Shown here piece by piece: positions 28,225 to 36,513 of a stretch of DNA of 64,000 nucleotides (position 1 is the stretch's first letter; every line of letters starts with the position of its first letter). Under the pieces are notes generated by a model. The model worked only from the letters and a program-made list of their open reading frames with translations. It did not search any database and was not told where the DNA came from. The stretch comes from Pelagibius sp. Alg239-R121 (GTDB taxonomy: Bacteria; Pseudomonadota; Alphaproteobacteria; Kiloniellales; Kiloniellaceae): positions 124,001 through 188,000 of the forward strand of contig NZ_CAMZOF010000001.1 in NCBI RefSeq assembly GCF_947331435.1. Reading direction: 5' to 3'. A program made the position numbers and the translations under genes.

Positions 28225-28824
28225 ATGTCTGGAACCCATGAAAACGAGCGCGGAGAGCAACGATCTCAGCAGCGCAGACGCGCGCCGAAAAAGGCAACCG
28301 CGCGCTACCTGGAAAACGCAGCGCTTTACCATCTGGACCGCTTCGCGACCTCCCGTGCGCATTTGGGCCGGCTCCTGATGATGCGGGTCGAACGCTCGGC
28401 CCGAGCCCACGGCACCGACCGCGAAGAGGGCCGCCAGCACGTCGAGGCAATTCTGGAAAAACTAACTCGGAATGGCCTCCTAGACGATCAAAGTTATGCG
28501 GAAACCCGCGCCCGAAGCCTTCATCGCCGCGGCACGTCAGCGCGCGGCATCCGGGCCGATCTGGCTGCCAAGGGTGTGGCACTGGATCTGGTTGAGCGTG
28601 CGCTCGCCGGACTAGCCGAATCAGTATCGAACCCTGAAATCGAAGCCGCAATCGTCTATGCCAGAAAGCGCCGCCTGGGCCCCTATCGCAGCGGCGAACA
28701 ACGGGCGGAAAAGCGCGAAAGAGACATGGCGGCCCTGGGCCGAAAGGGCTTTAGTTACGATCTGGTTCGGCGGGTTATCGACGCGGAAAACCTGGAAGCG
28801 CTCGAAGAATTGATTGAACGATGA
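28225..28824 (+). CDS. recX: RecX-family regulatory protein
   Basis: A 199-residue small helical cytosolic protein. RecX proteins bind RecA filaments and dampen their activity. The three-helix repeats are visible: ATARYLENAALYHLDRFATSR, then HVEAILEKLTRNGLLDDQSYAETRARSLHRRGTSARGI-type, and a last repeat GFSYDLVRRVID. The RLxxKG-type motif appears as IRADLAAKGVALDLVE. It is Arg-rich as usual for alphaproteobacterial members, which are longer than the enterobacterial type. recA is not in this window. It starts at ATG 28225. Confidence 0.85.
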   Translation: MSGTHENERGEQRSQQRRRAPKKATARYLENAALYHLDRFATSRAHLGRLLMMRVERSARAHGTDREEGRQHVEAILEKLTRNGLLDDQSYAETRARSLHRRGTSARGIRADLAAKGVALDLVERALAGLAESVSNPEIEAAIVYARKRRLGPYRSGEQRAEKRERDMAALGRKGFSYDLVRRVIDAENLEALEELIER

Positions 28825-28951
28825 GATGTAAGATCAGAGATGACTTCGAACGAGCGAACAGTCAAAATTGCGTTCACCTGCATCTGTATCCGGAATCCTG
28901 AAGAACATCTGCTGGCAGATGACAACGATGACGCCAATGCTTAAGGCCGAT

Positions 28952-29455
28952 ATGACAATGATGAACTGTACCGCAGCCTGCAATTCCGCCCGGTTCTTGA
29001 GCGCACTAGCCCTCGTTGTCTTCGTTCTCCTGCCGCAGAACACCCCTCAGGCAACGGCAGCCGGGCCAATCGGGTATGGCACCGAAGAGGGAACCGACGA
29101 TGAACTGCTGCGGGCCGTAAAGCTTATCAATCTAGGCAGTTACGCCTCGGCGATCCCGCTGCTCAAGAAAGCCATCGCGACAGACCCTCGTAATCCCGAC
29201 GCCTTCAGCCTGATGGGTTTCAGCCAAAGAAAAATCGGGAAACAGAAAGCCGCCCTCGGTTACTACTATAAAGCACTGGAGCTTGAACCAGCGCATTTGG
29301 GCGCCAACGAGTATCTTGGGGAACTCTACCTGGAGATGGACGATCTAACGCGTGCAGAAGAGCGTCTTGAAGTTCTGAAGTCCGCCTGCGGCACGAGTTG
29401 CGACGAATACCGGCAACTTGAAAAAGCCGTTTTGGAATTCAAGTCCAAAAGCTGA
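28952..29455 (+). CDS. Secreted tetratricopeptide-repeat protein
   Basis: A 167-residue exported protein. The signal peptide has the hydrophobic run FLSALALVVFVLLP and a likely cleavage after ATAAG. Three TPR units follow: ELLRAVKLINLGSYASAIPLL, NPDAFSLMGFSQRKIGKQK and LGANEYLGELYLEMDDLTR, with the alternating small/large residue pattern. TPRs bind partner proteins, here in the periplasm. Start choice: ATG 28952 with AAGG five bases upstream; ATG 28958 is nearly as good, and the ORF extends further upstream without a signal-like sequence. The small CGTSCDEY segment near the end may form a disulphide. It converges on the cyclase gene. Confidence 0.8.
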   Translation: MTMMNCTAACNSARFLSALALVVFVLLPQNTPQATAAGPIGYGTEEGTDDELLRAVKLINLGSYASAIPLLKKAIATDPRNPDAFSLMGFSQRKIGKQKAALGYYYKALELEPAHLGANEYLGELYLEMDDLTRAEERLEVLKSACGTSCDEYRQLEKAVLEFKSKS

Positions 29456-29479
29456 GAAACCCCGTTAAAGGGGCATGAG

Positions 29480-31180
29480 TTAAGGGGCCTCTGCAGGTTC
29501 CACCTTGCTCGTCGTTGCTGTCTCGTCGATAGCAAGGTCCGTGGCCTGCTCAACGACCCGGACCATCAAGCCACCCTCCCGGCCGCGGACTTCGATGTGG
29601 TGGCTGGTAAAATCTTTAGCATCCAGACCAGCCAACTCCGCGACCGGGTCTGAAACTACGAGCTGTGCACCGAATTCCTTCGTCATGGTCTCAAGCCGGC
29701 TTGCAGTATTCACGGCGTCACCAATTGCCGTGACGGAGGTCGCAGAGCCATATCCCATTTCGCCGACGATCACGGGCCCCACGTGGATGCCTATCCCTAT
29801 CCGAAGCGGCGTCTGCAAATCGTTGGCCAAGGCACGGTTCAGTTCGGCAAGACGCTCCGCCATGGCGCGCGCGGCACTCAACGCGTTGCGGCTGCCGGCT
29901 TCCGGTCCGCCTTCAATACCGAAGAGAGCCATCACGCCGTCACCGATAAACTTATCCAGCCGGCCACCAGATGACTCGACTGCAGCCCCCATCGCAGCAA
30001 AATACCGATTCAGGATAAAGACGACGTCGTAGGGCAGTTTATGCTCCGCCAGGGTGGTGAATCCGCGCAGATCCGCGAAGAGTATTGCGATCTCCCGTTC
30101 CTGGCCCTGAAGATAACCAGGACCATCAGCCGACTGGCGCGGGCTGACGCTGGCGGGAAGCATCGGCGTCACTTCCAGATCAGCTTGCGGCCGCGTCTGG
30201 CAGGCCAGGCGTTGATTGGGTGGCGCACCGACTCGATCAAGGACTCGCTTTTCCTCCGGGCTAGGTTCCGGCAGGCCCTGGGCGCCGGCGCCGATGCGGA
30301 CTCTGCAAGTCGAGCAGCGCCCGCGTCCTCCGCAGACCGAAGCATGTGCAATGCCGCCGCTGCGGCTGGCCTCCAGGATTGTCGTCCCCTGGACCACCGA
30401 AACCCGCTGACCGTCCGGATAGGTCAGATGAACCAAACCACGCATGCGATCGACCGTCCGCCGAATCACGCGGCCGAGTAAAGCAACGACCAGCAGTGCG
30501 CCCAGGCCCCAGAGAATAGCATTTTGCAACCACATCGCCTCTGCCACCTGGCTGCTGTTTGCGAACTGTACCGTGGCTTGGACTTCCTTCAGCCAGAAGG
30601 GGTCCTGCGCCAACACCTGGATCTGGCGCCCGGCTACAAAAATGCCGATCGCAGCCAAAACGGGTATGAGCAATGCGAGGGCGGCAGCGATCGGCATGAC
30701 TCGTGGATACCAAGGCTTGAGACGCAGCCAGAAATGTATTCCGAGACAGCCGTGAATCCAGACAACGCCGATAGTGATGAATTGCTTGATTCCGTAGTCT
30801 GGGCGGAAAACGAAGAAGATCATGAGTTCAGCGAGATAGTTATCCTGGACCCCAAAAACTTCGTAAAGAAAGCGCGTGCCCAGGATGTGCCCCACAAGAA
30901 GCGGCGGAATTGCAAATCCCAGTGCCGTTTGCCAAAACTCCCAAGGCGCCATTTTTAGACGCCGGCGCTGATACAGAGCCCAGAACGCCAAAGATACATG
31001 CAGGATGAGCGAGCCGTAGAACAGGATGCTTGCCGGCGCCGAACGCCAGAACGCAATAAAAACACGGCGTCCCGCCTCCAGCCACTCCAGTGAAAGGATC
31101 CCAAGCGCGTGGTTCGCGAAGTGCGAAAGAACGAACGCCAGCAAGAACAGCCCGCTGCAGAGGCGTAATCGACGAACCAT
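29480..31180 (-). CDS. Membrane [2Fe-2S] ferredoxin-adenylate cyclase
   Basis: A 566-residue multidomain signalling enzyme. Residues 1-240 have six or more transmembrane helices with many helix-embedded histidines (20, 24, 61, 98, 143, 149), a pattern like cytochrome-b/succinate-dehydrogenase anchors and so possibly haem-binding. Residues 248-340 are a plant-type [2Fe-2S] ferredoxin domain with Cys283, 289, 292 and 327. Residues 362-530 are a class III nucleotidyl cyclase with metal aspartates at 370 (LFADLRGFT) and 414 (FIGDGVMALFG), and the ATP-selecting Lys410/Asp488 pair (IGDAVNTASRLE). I infer that electron flow or redox state in the membrane sets cAMP output. Homologous ferredoxin-cyclases are known in alphaproteobacteria; the ligand is unproven here. 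Confidence 0.88.
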   Translation of the reverse strand: MVRRLRLCSGLFLLAFVLSHFANHALGILSLEWLEAGRRVFIAFWRSAPASILFYGSLILHVSLAFWALYQRRRLKMAPWEFWQTALGFAIPPLLVGHILGTRFLYEVFGVQDNYLAELMIFFVFRPDYGIKQFITIGVVWIHGCLGIHFWLRLKPWYPRVMPIAAALALLIPVLAAIGIFVAGRQIQVLAQDPFWLKEVQATVQFANSSQVAEAMWLQNAILWGLGALLVVALLGRVIRRTVDRMRGLVHLTYPDGQRVSVVQGTTILEASRSGGIAHASVCGGRGRCSTCRVRIGAGAQGLPEPSPEEKRVLDRVGAPPNQRLACQTRPQADLEVTPMLPASVSPRQSADGPGYLQGQEREIAILFADLRGFTTLAEHKLPYDVVFILNRYFAAMGAAVESSGGRLDKFIGDGVMALFGIEGGPEAGSRNALSAARAMAERLAELNRALANDLQTPLRIGIGIHVGPVIVGEMGYGSATSVTAIGDAVNTASRLETMTKEFGAQLVVSDPVAELAGLDAKDFTSHHIEVRGREGGLMVRVVEQATDLAIDETATTSKVEPAEAP

Positions 31181-31445
31181 TATAATCCTGCCCTTGCGCG
31201 CGTAGCGTTGAAGCAGAGGCTGACTATCGTCCGATACAATGAATCGAAATAAAACAATCAGGCTCTAGCAATTCGACTTGAAAGGATATATGGGGTTTTC
31301 CCCTGTAGGCAAACACGCAGTCTGTTTCGGGAAACACGTTCTTGTTAAGACAGTTAAAGTTTCCAAAGGTTAAATTCAGATGCATGAGGCATCAAAACTC
31401 GGAAGGCAGTTCCATGAGGGCCGCTGAATTGAGGATTTCACGCAC

Positions 31446-31694
31446 TTGAGCGAATCCCAAGACACAGAGCGCGCTGCCCGCAGAGCGCGTCGCCGGCAAG
31501 CCCGTCTTCGAGGACTCGACCGGTCGGTCCCTTCTCCCTGCATCAGCGTCTGTCAGCTCGATGATGCCAGCGGATTGTGTATCGGCTGTCACCGCAACGT
31601 CGACGAGATCAGAGACTGGCCCATACTAAGTGCCGACGAAAAGCGCGCCGTTCTGGCTGAGATCGAGACGCGCGGGCAAAAAAACGACCCGTAG
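31446..31694 (+). CDS. DUF1289 domain protein
   Basis: An 82-residue protein dominated by the DUF1289 motif: SPCISVCQLDDASGLCIGC, then HRNVDEIRDW. Four cysteines (C-x3-C-x8-C-x2-C) probably bind a metal ion or iron-sulphur centre. The N-terminus is basic (RRARRRQARLRG). The function of the family is unknown, although members are common near dehydrogenase and Fe-S genes. It starts at TTG 31446 with GAGGA about 11 bases upstream; no ATG or GTG is available in frame. A 295-base AT-rich gap without a gene follows. Confidence 0.85.
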   Translation: MSESQDTERAARRARRRQARLRGLDRSVPSPCISVCQLDDASGLCIGCHRNVDEIRDWPILSADEKRAVLAEIETRGQKNDP

Positions 31695-31989
31695 AATTAC
31701 TACATTCGGTGGCAATATTACGTGTAGTAAAATTAATGCATGTTTTTGCAATCTAAAATAGATTTCGGGAATTTTCACTGCTTTCGACATAAAAAATTAA
31801 CCATTTAAACACCGAATATCATTAAAACTTCCATTTCGAATTACAAATCCCCGATTTAATACTTCCATAGCCTGTATTCGTTGACTAACATCGCCACAAA
31901 ATAAGCAACCTCCAGATGAAATTTGGACAGAATTCACAGGCTTGTTCAGATCAACAGAACAGCTTCCCAACCACAGACAAGGTTAGACG

Positions 31990-32610
31990 ATGAATAGAAC
32001 TTTTCGGCGTGCGTTTGCTGGTGTCGTACTTGCGGCATCCGCGTTTGTAGTTTCCGGTTGCGCGACGGTCATCAAGGGGACGGACGAAAGCATAAGCGTT
32101 ATCACTGAACCCGAAGGCGCCACCTGCACCCTGGTTCGCGAGGGTAAGACGGTCGGCGTTGTTAACCCCACACCAGGTTCAGTCGAAGTCGACCGCGACA
32201 AGGACGATGTCACGGTCAATTGCGTCTTGGAAGATTACGAAGACAGCTACGAGGTCGTCAGCGCTGAATTTAGCGGGTACACAGTCGGCAACGTAATTGC
32301 AGGCGGTCTCATAGGCGTCGCCGTCGACGCTGCGTCAGGCGCCAACAGTGAGTATCCTGATGAAGTGACGGTCCTCATGGTTCCCAAGGAATTCGCTTCC
32401 ATTGAACAGCGCGATGAAGTCTACGGCAAACTCAAGGCGCGTGTTACCGAGCGGACTGCAAAGAAGACAGAAGAAGTCAATGCGCAGTGTAATCCGGACG
32501 GACGCCGGCAATGCGAAAAAGAAATCGCAGAAATGGAAGAAGCCAGAGACAAAGAAATCGCAGAAATCGAAGAAAAGCGGCTGAACGCAAAGCTAAGCGG
32601 TTCGATCTAA
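31990..32610 (+). CDS. PEGA-like lipoprotein with coiled-coil tail
   Basis: A 206-residue exported lipoprotein. The signal peptide ends in VVSGC. The mature start (ATVIKGTDESISVITEPEGATCTLVR) resembles PEGA-type repeat domains, in which a TxPxGA-type turn leads into beta strands; such proteins are often mislabelled as translation initiation factor 2. VGNVIAGGLIGVAVDAASGAN near residue 100 is a glycine-rich hydrophobic hairpin, perhaps membrane-dipping. The last 45 residues are a charged coiled coil (EIAEMEEARDKEIAEIEEK) with a pair of Cys before it. It starts at ATG 31990 and has its own terminator. The function is unknown; an envelope structural role is a guess. Confidence 0.8.
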   Translation: MNRTFRRAFAGVVLAASAFVVSGCATVIKGTDESISVITEPEGATCTLVREGKTVGVVNPTPGSVEVDRDKDDVTVNCVLEDYEDSYEVVSAEFSGYTVGNVIAGGLIGVAVDAASGANSEYPDEVTVLMVPKEFASIEQRDEVYGKLKARVTERTAKKTEEVNAQCNPDGRRQCEKEIAEMEEARDKEIAEIEEKRLNAKLSGSI

Positions 32611-32655
32611 ACGATACGAAAGTGCGGGCGGCGGAGCCGTAACGCAAAAAGAATT

Positions 32656-32703
32656 GATCCCCGACAAGAGTTTACCAACTCGTGGCTCGGGGATCTTTTT
32701 TTT
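32656..32703 (+). terminator. Rho-independent terminator after the PEGA-like lipoprotein
   Basis: GATCCCCGA (32656-32664) pairs with TCGGGGATC (32687-32695), with a smaller inner GAG/CTC pairing, followed by TTTTTTTT. It is 45 bases after the stop codon. Confidence 0.88.
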
Positions 32704-32804
32704 GAGGGGATCGATGCCGCCCAAGCGGTCTTTCAAACTCGCAAACATTCTGTCATCACCATCAAAGGCGCAGAGAAACTCCGACCTTCTGACGAGCATT
32801 AAGG

Positions 32805-35090
32805 CTACGCGCGTTCGTAGAGATGGCGAGGTAGTTTGATCGTCAGAGTCGTCCCTTGGCCCACTTTGCTGGTGAGTGACAGATTGCCGCCGTGGAGTTC
32901 GATCAACCCCTTGGCGATCGATAGTCCCAGTCCGGTACCCTCGTAGCGCCGCGCCAGGCGGTCATCGGCTTGGGCAAAAGGTTGAAACACGCGATCGATA
33001 TGGCGGCTTGCGATTCCGATGCCGGTGTCACGCACCATGATATCCACCATTCCTTGCACCTCGCGAAGCCTGATATCGACTGAGCCGCCAGCAGGTGTAA
33101 ACTTAACTGCATTGCCAATGATGTTGAGAAACACCTGACGAAGCGCCTGACGATCAGCATGCAGGATCACCGGCTTTTCGCCTGGATCGCAACGGATTTG
33201 CACTTTTGCCTGTAGGGCCTGCAGCGAGAGGAACTCAACAGATTCCCTGACAACCGCTTCGAGATCGAAATCTTCTCGGATCAAGCGCTTGTTGCCCGCC
33301 TCAATCTGCGCCATTTCAAGGATTCCATTGACGATCAACAACAGATGCTGGCCAGCCTGGTTTATTGTCTCTATGTAATCGCTCACCTTCTCGGGCGGGA
33401 GCTTGTCCAGGGTCAACATCTGCGAAAAACCGATAATCGCGTTCAAAGGCGTGCGAAGCTCGTGACTGGTGGTCGCCAGAAAAGCAGAGGTCACACGGGA
33501 CGCTGACTCAGCCGCCTCCGTCGCCTCTCGCATGGAAGCAAGCGCCTGCTCCCGTGCCGTTACGTCCGACCCTACACCATGCCATTCGCGGTTGGCTCTG
33601 CAGCGGCCGGACAAGGAAATCCAGTGCTTCTTGCCACTCTTGTCGATGGTTTCAACGACTTTGTCGCGAAAACTTTCACCCTTTGCAAAACTCTGAAAGA
33701 GTCCCCTCCATCCAACACTTTTCACAATGTCGCCGAGCTCTTGAAAACTTCGGCCGTTCAATCCACCAGGATCTGTGCCGAACAACATCTCCATACGTTT
33801 GGGCGCGAGGCGAAGACGTCCCTCGGGATCGGTTTCCCAGAGCCAATCCGACGCCTGTTCCTCGTAAGTGTTCATAACCAGCGCAAGTGTCTCTGATTGC
33901 CGCGCCTCCTCCAGCCGAGCCAGAACGTTGCGGGCAAAAGCGTGGTAGACCTGGGCTAAGAACGCCCCCATAGCACAGGCATAGAGCACGCAGAGAATCG
34001 CGAGTGTCGTAAAACCTTCTCCCTCAAGTGTCGCGAACCGCAGTGCGCCAGGTACAAGTATCGCGCCGGAGAACGCAATGGCGGCGGAGGGAATTGGTGC
34101 AAGCGCGGCCGTTCCGCCGGCTGCCGTGCCAAGCCCGACGGCAATGAGGATGTAACGCGCGACCGGACCGGCATCGGTAAAGAACACAGATAAAGCAATG
34201 CCCCAGGCCAGACCGAGCAGACCGGTGCGAACTGTCATCTTGCGCAACGCTCGCTTGGAGACTGCCGCGGGCAGGGGCCGTTTGTGATTCTTCCACCAAG
34301 ACCAAAGGGCGGAAAGCACCAGAAGGTAAACTATCAACGACCACGCCACGAGCAGCAGGCGGGGGACTTCCGACCAAAGAATGCCAAGAAGGAACGACAC
34401 ATTGGCGAGGTTTACCAACATGGTGAAGCCAGCCTGGCGAACTACGGCCGCAACCTGATCGGGTCGCAAGGCGGCAAAGTCGGGCGAGTCCTGTTGACGA
34501 AAGGGACTCGCAATCGCATGCAGCGGAGAAAGAGGACGCATTGCGGCTTGGCTCGACGAAACGCGCGCAACGATAAAGATCTTGAGACCGATCAATGCGG
34601 AAGCGGCCACGGCAACAAGAGTCAACAGTGATATCAGCAGATGTGCACCGATGGACCGCGATTCGGACGATGGAAAGACCGTCTTTTCCAACTCAAGCTG
34701 CCCTTGCAGCTTGCCGGCGTAGATGACAGGTACATCGAGCGTAATGGTGACGAACTTCGCAGCGGTCTGCTGGTCGTCAAATTTCCGGCTTTTACGATCT
34801 ATCTCGTAGATCTTTGCTGTCAGGCTATCCATATACTGGATGCGAGAGAGACCTTCGGCCGCGGCAAGCTGCTCTAACAGCTGCTCTAATTTTGGGGTTG
34901 GCGAAGACCTCAACTCGAAGGCCGCCAGCCTGGCGATCCCATTGGCAACGGCCTTCAGTTCAGCTTCGGCCAACCGTCGATGTTCGCTCTCGGAACTGTG
35001 GACGAAAAACCCGATGAAAGTCAGCAGGCTAATGAGGCCGGCTGCGACCGCAATATAGGCTTTTCCTTCCTTCCGACTGTCGCTCATCAT
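32805..35090 (-). CDS. Membrane-bound PAS sensor histidine kinase (paralogue B)
   Basis: A 761-residue sensor kinase with the same layout as the kinase at 25555-27849: one helix, a periplasmic domain, a second helix, a six-helix membrane block, a PAS domain (EEQASDWLWETDPEGRL to WHGVGSDVTAREQ), then HisKA with SHELRTPLNAIIGFS (His543) and HATPase boxes NIIGNAVKF, DTGIGIA and GTGLGLSIAKG. It has no receiver domain, and the immediate neighbours encode no response regulator. I chose ATG 35090 because the residues after it align with the start of paralogue A; the ORF could extend to GTG 35135. The sensed signal is unknown. Confidence 0.93.
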   Translation of the reverse strand: MMSDSRKEGKAYIAVAAGLISLLTFIGFFVHSSESEHRRLAEAELKAVANGIARLAAFELRSSPTPKLEQLLEQLAAAEGLSRIQYMDSLTAKIYEIDRKSRKFDDQQTAAKFVTITLDVPVIYAGKLQGQLELEKTVFPSSESRSIGAHLLISLLTLVAVAASALIGLKIFIVARVSSSQAAMRPLSPLHAIASPFRQQDSPDFAALRPDQVAAVVRQAGFTMLVNLANVSFLLGILWSEVPRLLLVAWSLIVYLLVLSALWSWWKNHKRPLPAAVSKRALRKMTVRTGLLGLAWGIALSVFFTDAGPVARYILIAVGLGTAAGGTAALAPIPSAAIAFSGAILVPGALRFATLEGEGFTTLAILCVLYACAMGAFLAQVYHAFARNVLARLEEARQSETLALVMNTYEEQASDWLWETDPEGRLRLAPKRMEMLFGTDPGGLNGRSFQELGDIVKSVGWRGLFQSFAKGESFRDKVVETIDKSGKKHWISLSGRCRANREWHGVGSDVTAREQALASMREATEAAESASRVTSAFLATTSHELRTPLNAIIGFSQMLTLDKLPPEKVSDYIETINQAGQHLLLIVNGILEMAQIEAGNKRLIREDFDLEAVVRESVEFLSLQALQAKVQIRCDPGEKPVILHADRQALRQVFLNIIGNAVKFTPAGGSVDIRLREVQGMVDIMVRDTGIGIASRHIDRVFQPFAQADDRLARRYEGTGLGLSIAKGLIELHGGNLSLTSKVGQGTTLTIKLPRHLYERA

Positions 35091-35658
35091 CCGTCTGCCG
35101 CTCAGGGCGCGGCGATCGGAATCAGATCGGGCCACCCTCGATTCCGGGCAACAAACGGCCGCTTGATCGCTTCTTTTAGATTAGAACACCATCACCGCTC
35201 AAAATTGCGAACAATAGTTGCTTATACGGCATCAGGGGCGATCACTGGCATGTTGCCACTACAAATGAAGCAATACTAATTCGATAAAAGACACTCCGCG
35301 AAGAAAATCATACACTTTTCGCGGGTTATTTTTTACTTTTTTTGTCCTAATCGGTGTCTTATTTAGGCACATCCCGTCTTCGAAACGATTCCCAGGGCGA
35401 AACCGCGCCCGAAAATGTCCAGTGAACTGGGGGAATCTTCTCCACGTGAGATTGCGGTTTTCCACCTGATTTCCTTCCATTCTCCGAAGGCGCGACCCCC
35501 CTTGTGCTTCTTCTGAGTGACGACAACGCGCAGGTGAATTCAGTTTTTGGTTGACGTCAGGTCCCTCGGCCAGTCACGATGTTGCTGTACCAACACTACG
35601 TTGATACACAAACAATAAGAATACGCGTCACAAAATAACCAGGGTGGTGGTTAAGCGT
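35091..35658. other. Intergenic region upstream of the N-heterocycle cluster
   Basis: A 568-base AT-richer gap between the divergently transcribed kinase and the Mo-hydroxylase genes. It holds a terminator-like hairpin (35296-35344) although no plus-strand gene lies upstream of it. The rest should include the cluster promoter and possibly binding sites of its regulator, but no clear -35/-10 pair stands out. Confidence 0.5.
35296..35344 (+). terminator. Terminator-like hairpin with no gene in front of it
   Basis: CCGCGAA (35296-35302) and TTCGCGG (35318-35324) pair, with extra A-T pairs in the loop, and are followed by a T-rich run (35326-35344). The nearest plus-strand stop is at 32610, which already has its own terminator. 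It could end a small RNA or act as a leader attenuator for the cluster that begins at 35659. Confidence 0.6.
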
Positions 35659-36513
35659 ATGGGGAATTTTTCGAGACCAACTTGTCTCGACGACGCCTTG
35701 CGGAACATGGAAAACGGATCGTGGCGAATCCTCGCCGGCGGAACCGATTTCTATCCGGCGCAGGGTGACCGGCCGATCACCGAAAACCTTCTCGACCTGA
35801 CGGCTATCCCCGAACTACGCGGTATCTCCCAGCTTGACGATGGATGGCGCTTTGGGGGTCTGACGACCTGGAGCGACGTCATCAAAGCATCTCTGCCACT
35901 GGCCTTTGACGGCCTGAAAGCGGCGGCTCGAGAAGTCGGATCGATTCAGATCCAAAACAGCGGAACCATTGCCGGCAACATCTGTAATGCATCGCCTGCC
36001 GCCGACGGCATGCCGCCTCTGCTTTCTCTGAGTGCCGAAGTCGAGTTAGTTTCACCAAGCGGAACTCGTCGGATGCCGCTCGACGATTTCGTGACCGGAG
36101 TCCGGTCCACCAGTTGTCGTCCCGACGAGCTTGTACGCGCCGTTCATATCCCGGCCGTCAGCACCGGAAGCCGGAGCGCTTTTTTGAAGCTTGGCGCCCG
36201 GCGTTATCTGGTCATCTCAATTGCAATGGCCGCAGTGCTGATCGATTCAAACGATCAGGGAAAGATTACGCGCGCCCGAATTGCCGTCGGATCCTGTTCG
36301 CCGGTTGCACAGCGCCTGATCGGCCTGGAACAACGCCTGTTGGGTGAATCCGCTGCGAGCGGATTATCTGAACTGGTTACAGGCGGAGATATTTCCGTGC
36401 TCAATCCGATCAACGACGTTCGTGCATCCGCGTCCTATCGTCTGAGTGCCGCGGAAGAATTGGTCCGGCGCGCGCTCGAAGAAGCGGTTAGGCCAGGGGT
36501 CGAAGCGTCATGA
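35659..36513 (+). CDS. FAD-binding subunit of a molybdenum hydroxylase (CoxM-like)
   Basis: A 284-residue flavoprotein subunit of the xanthine-dehydrogenase family. It passes electrons from the iron-sulphur subunit to an acceptor. FAD-binding landmarks are AGGTDFYP near residue 30, GSIQIQNSGTIAGNICNASPAADG (pyrophosphate contact) and KLGARRYLVISIAMAA. The next gene overlaps it by 4 bases (ATGA) and encodes the FeS/Mo subunit, so the two form one enzyme. Start: ATG 35659; GTG 35644 is also in frame, but neither has a strong ribosome site. It opens the cluster of 13 plus-strand genes that ends with a MarR regulator. Confidence 0.9.
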   Translation: MGNFSRPTCLDDALRNMENGSWRILAGGTDFYPAQGDRPITENLLDLTAIPELRGISQLDDGWRFGGLTTWSDVIKASLPLAFDGLKAAAREVGSIQIQNSGTIAGNICNASPAADGMPPLLSLSAEVELVSPSGTRRMPLDDFVTGVRSTSCRPDELVRAVHIPAVSTGSRSAFLKLGARRYLVISIAMAAVLIDSNDQGKITRARIAVGSCSPVAQRLIGLEQRLLGESAASGLSELVTGGDISVLNPINDVRASASYRLSAAEELVRRALEEAVRPGVEAS

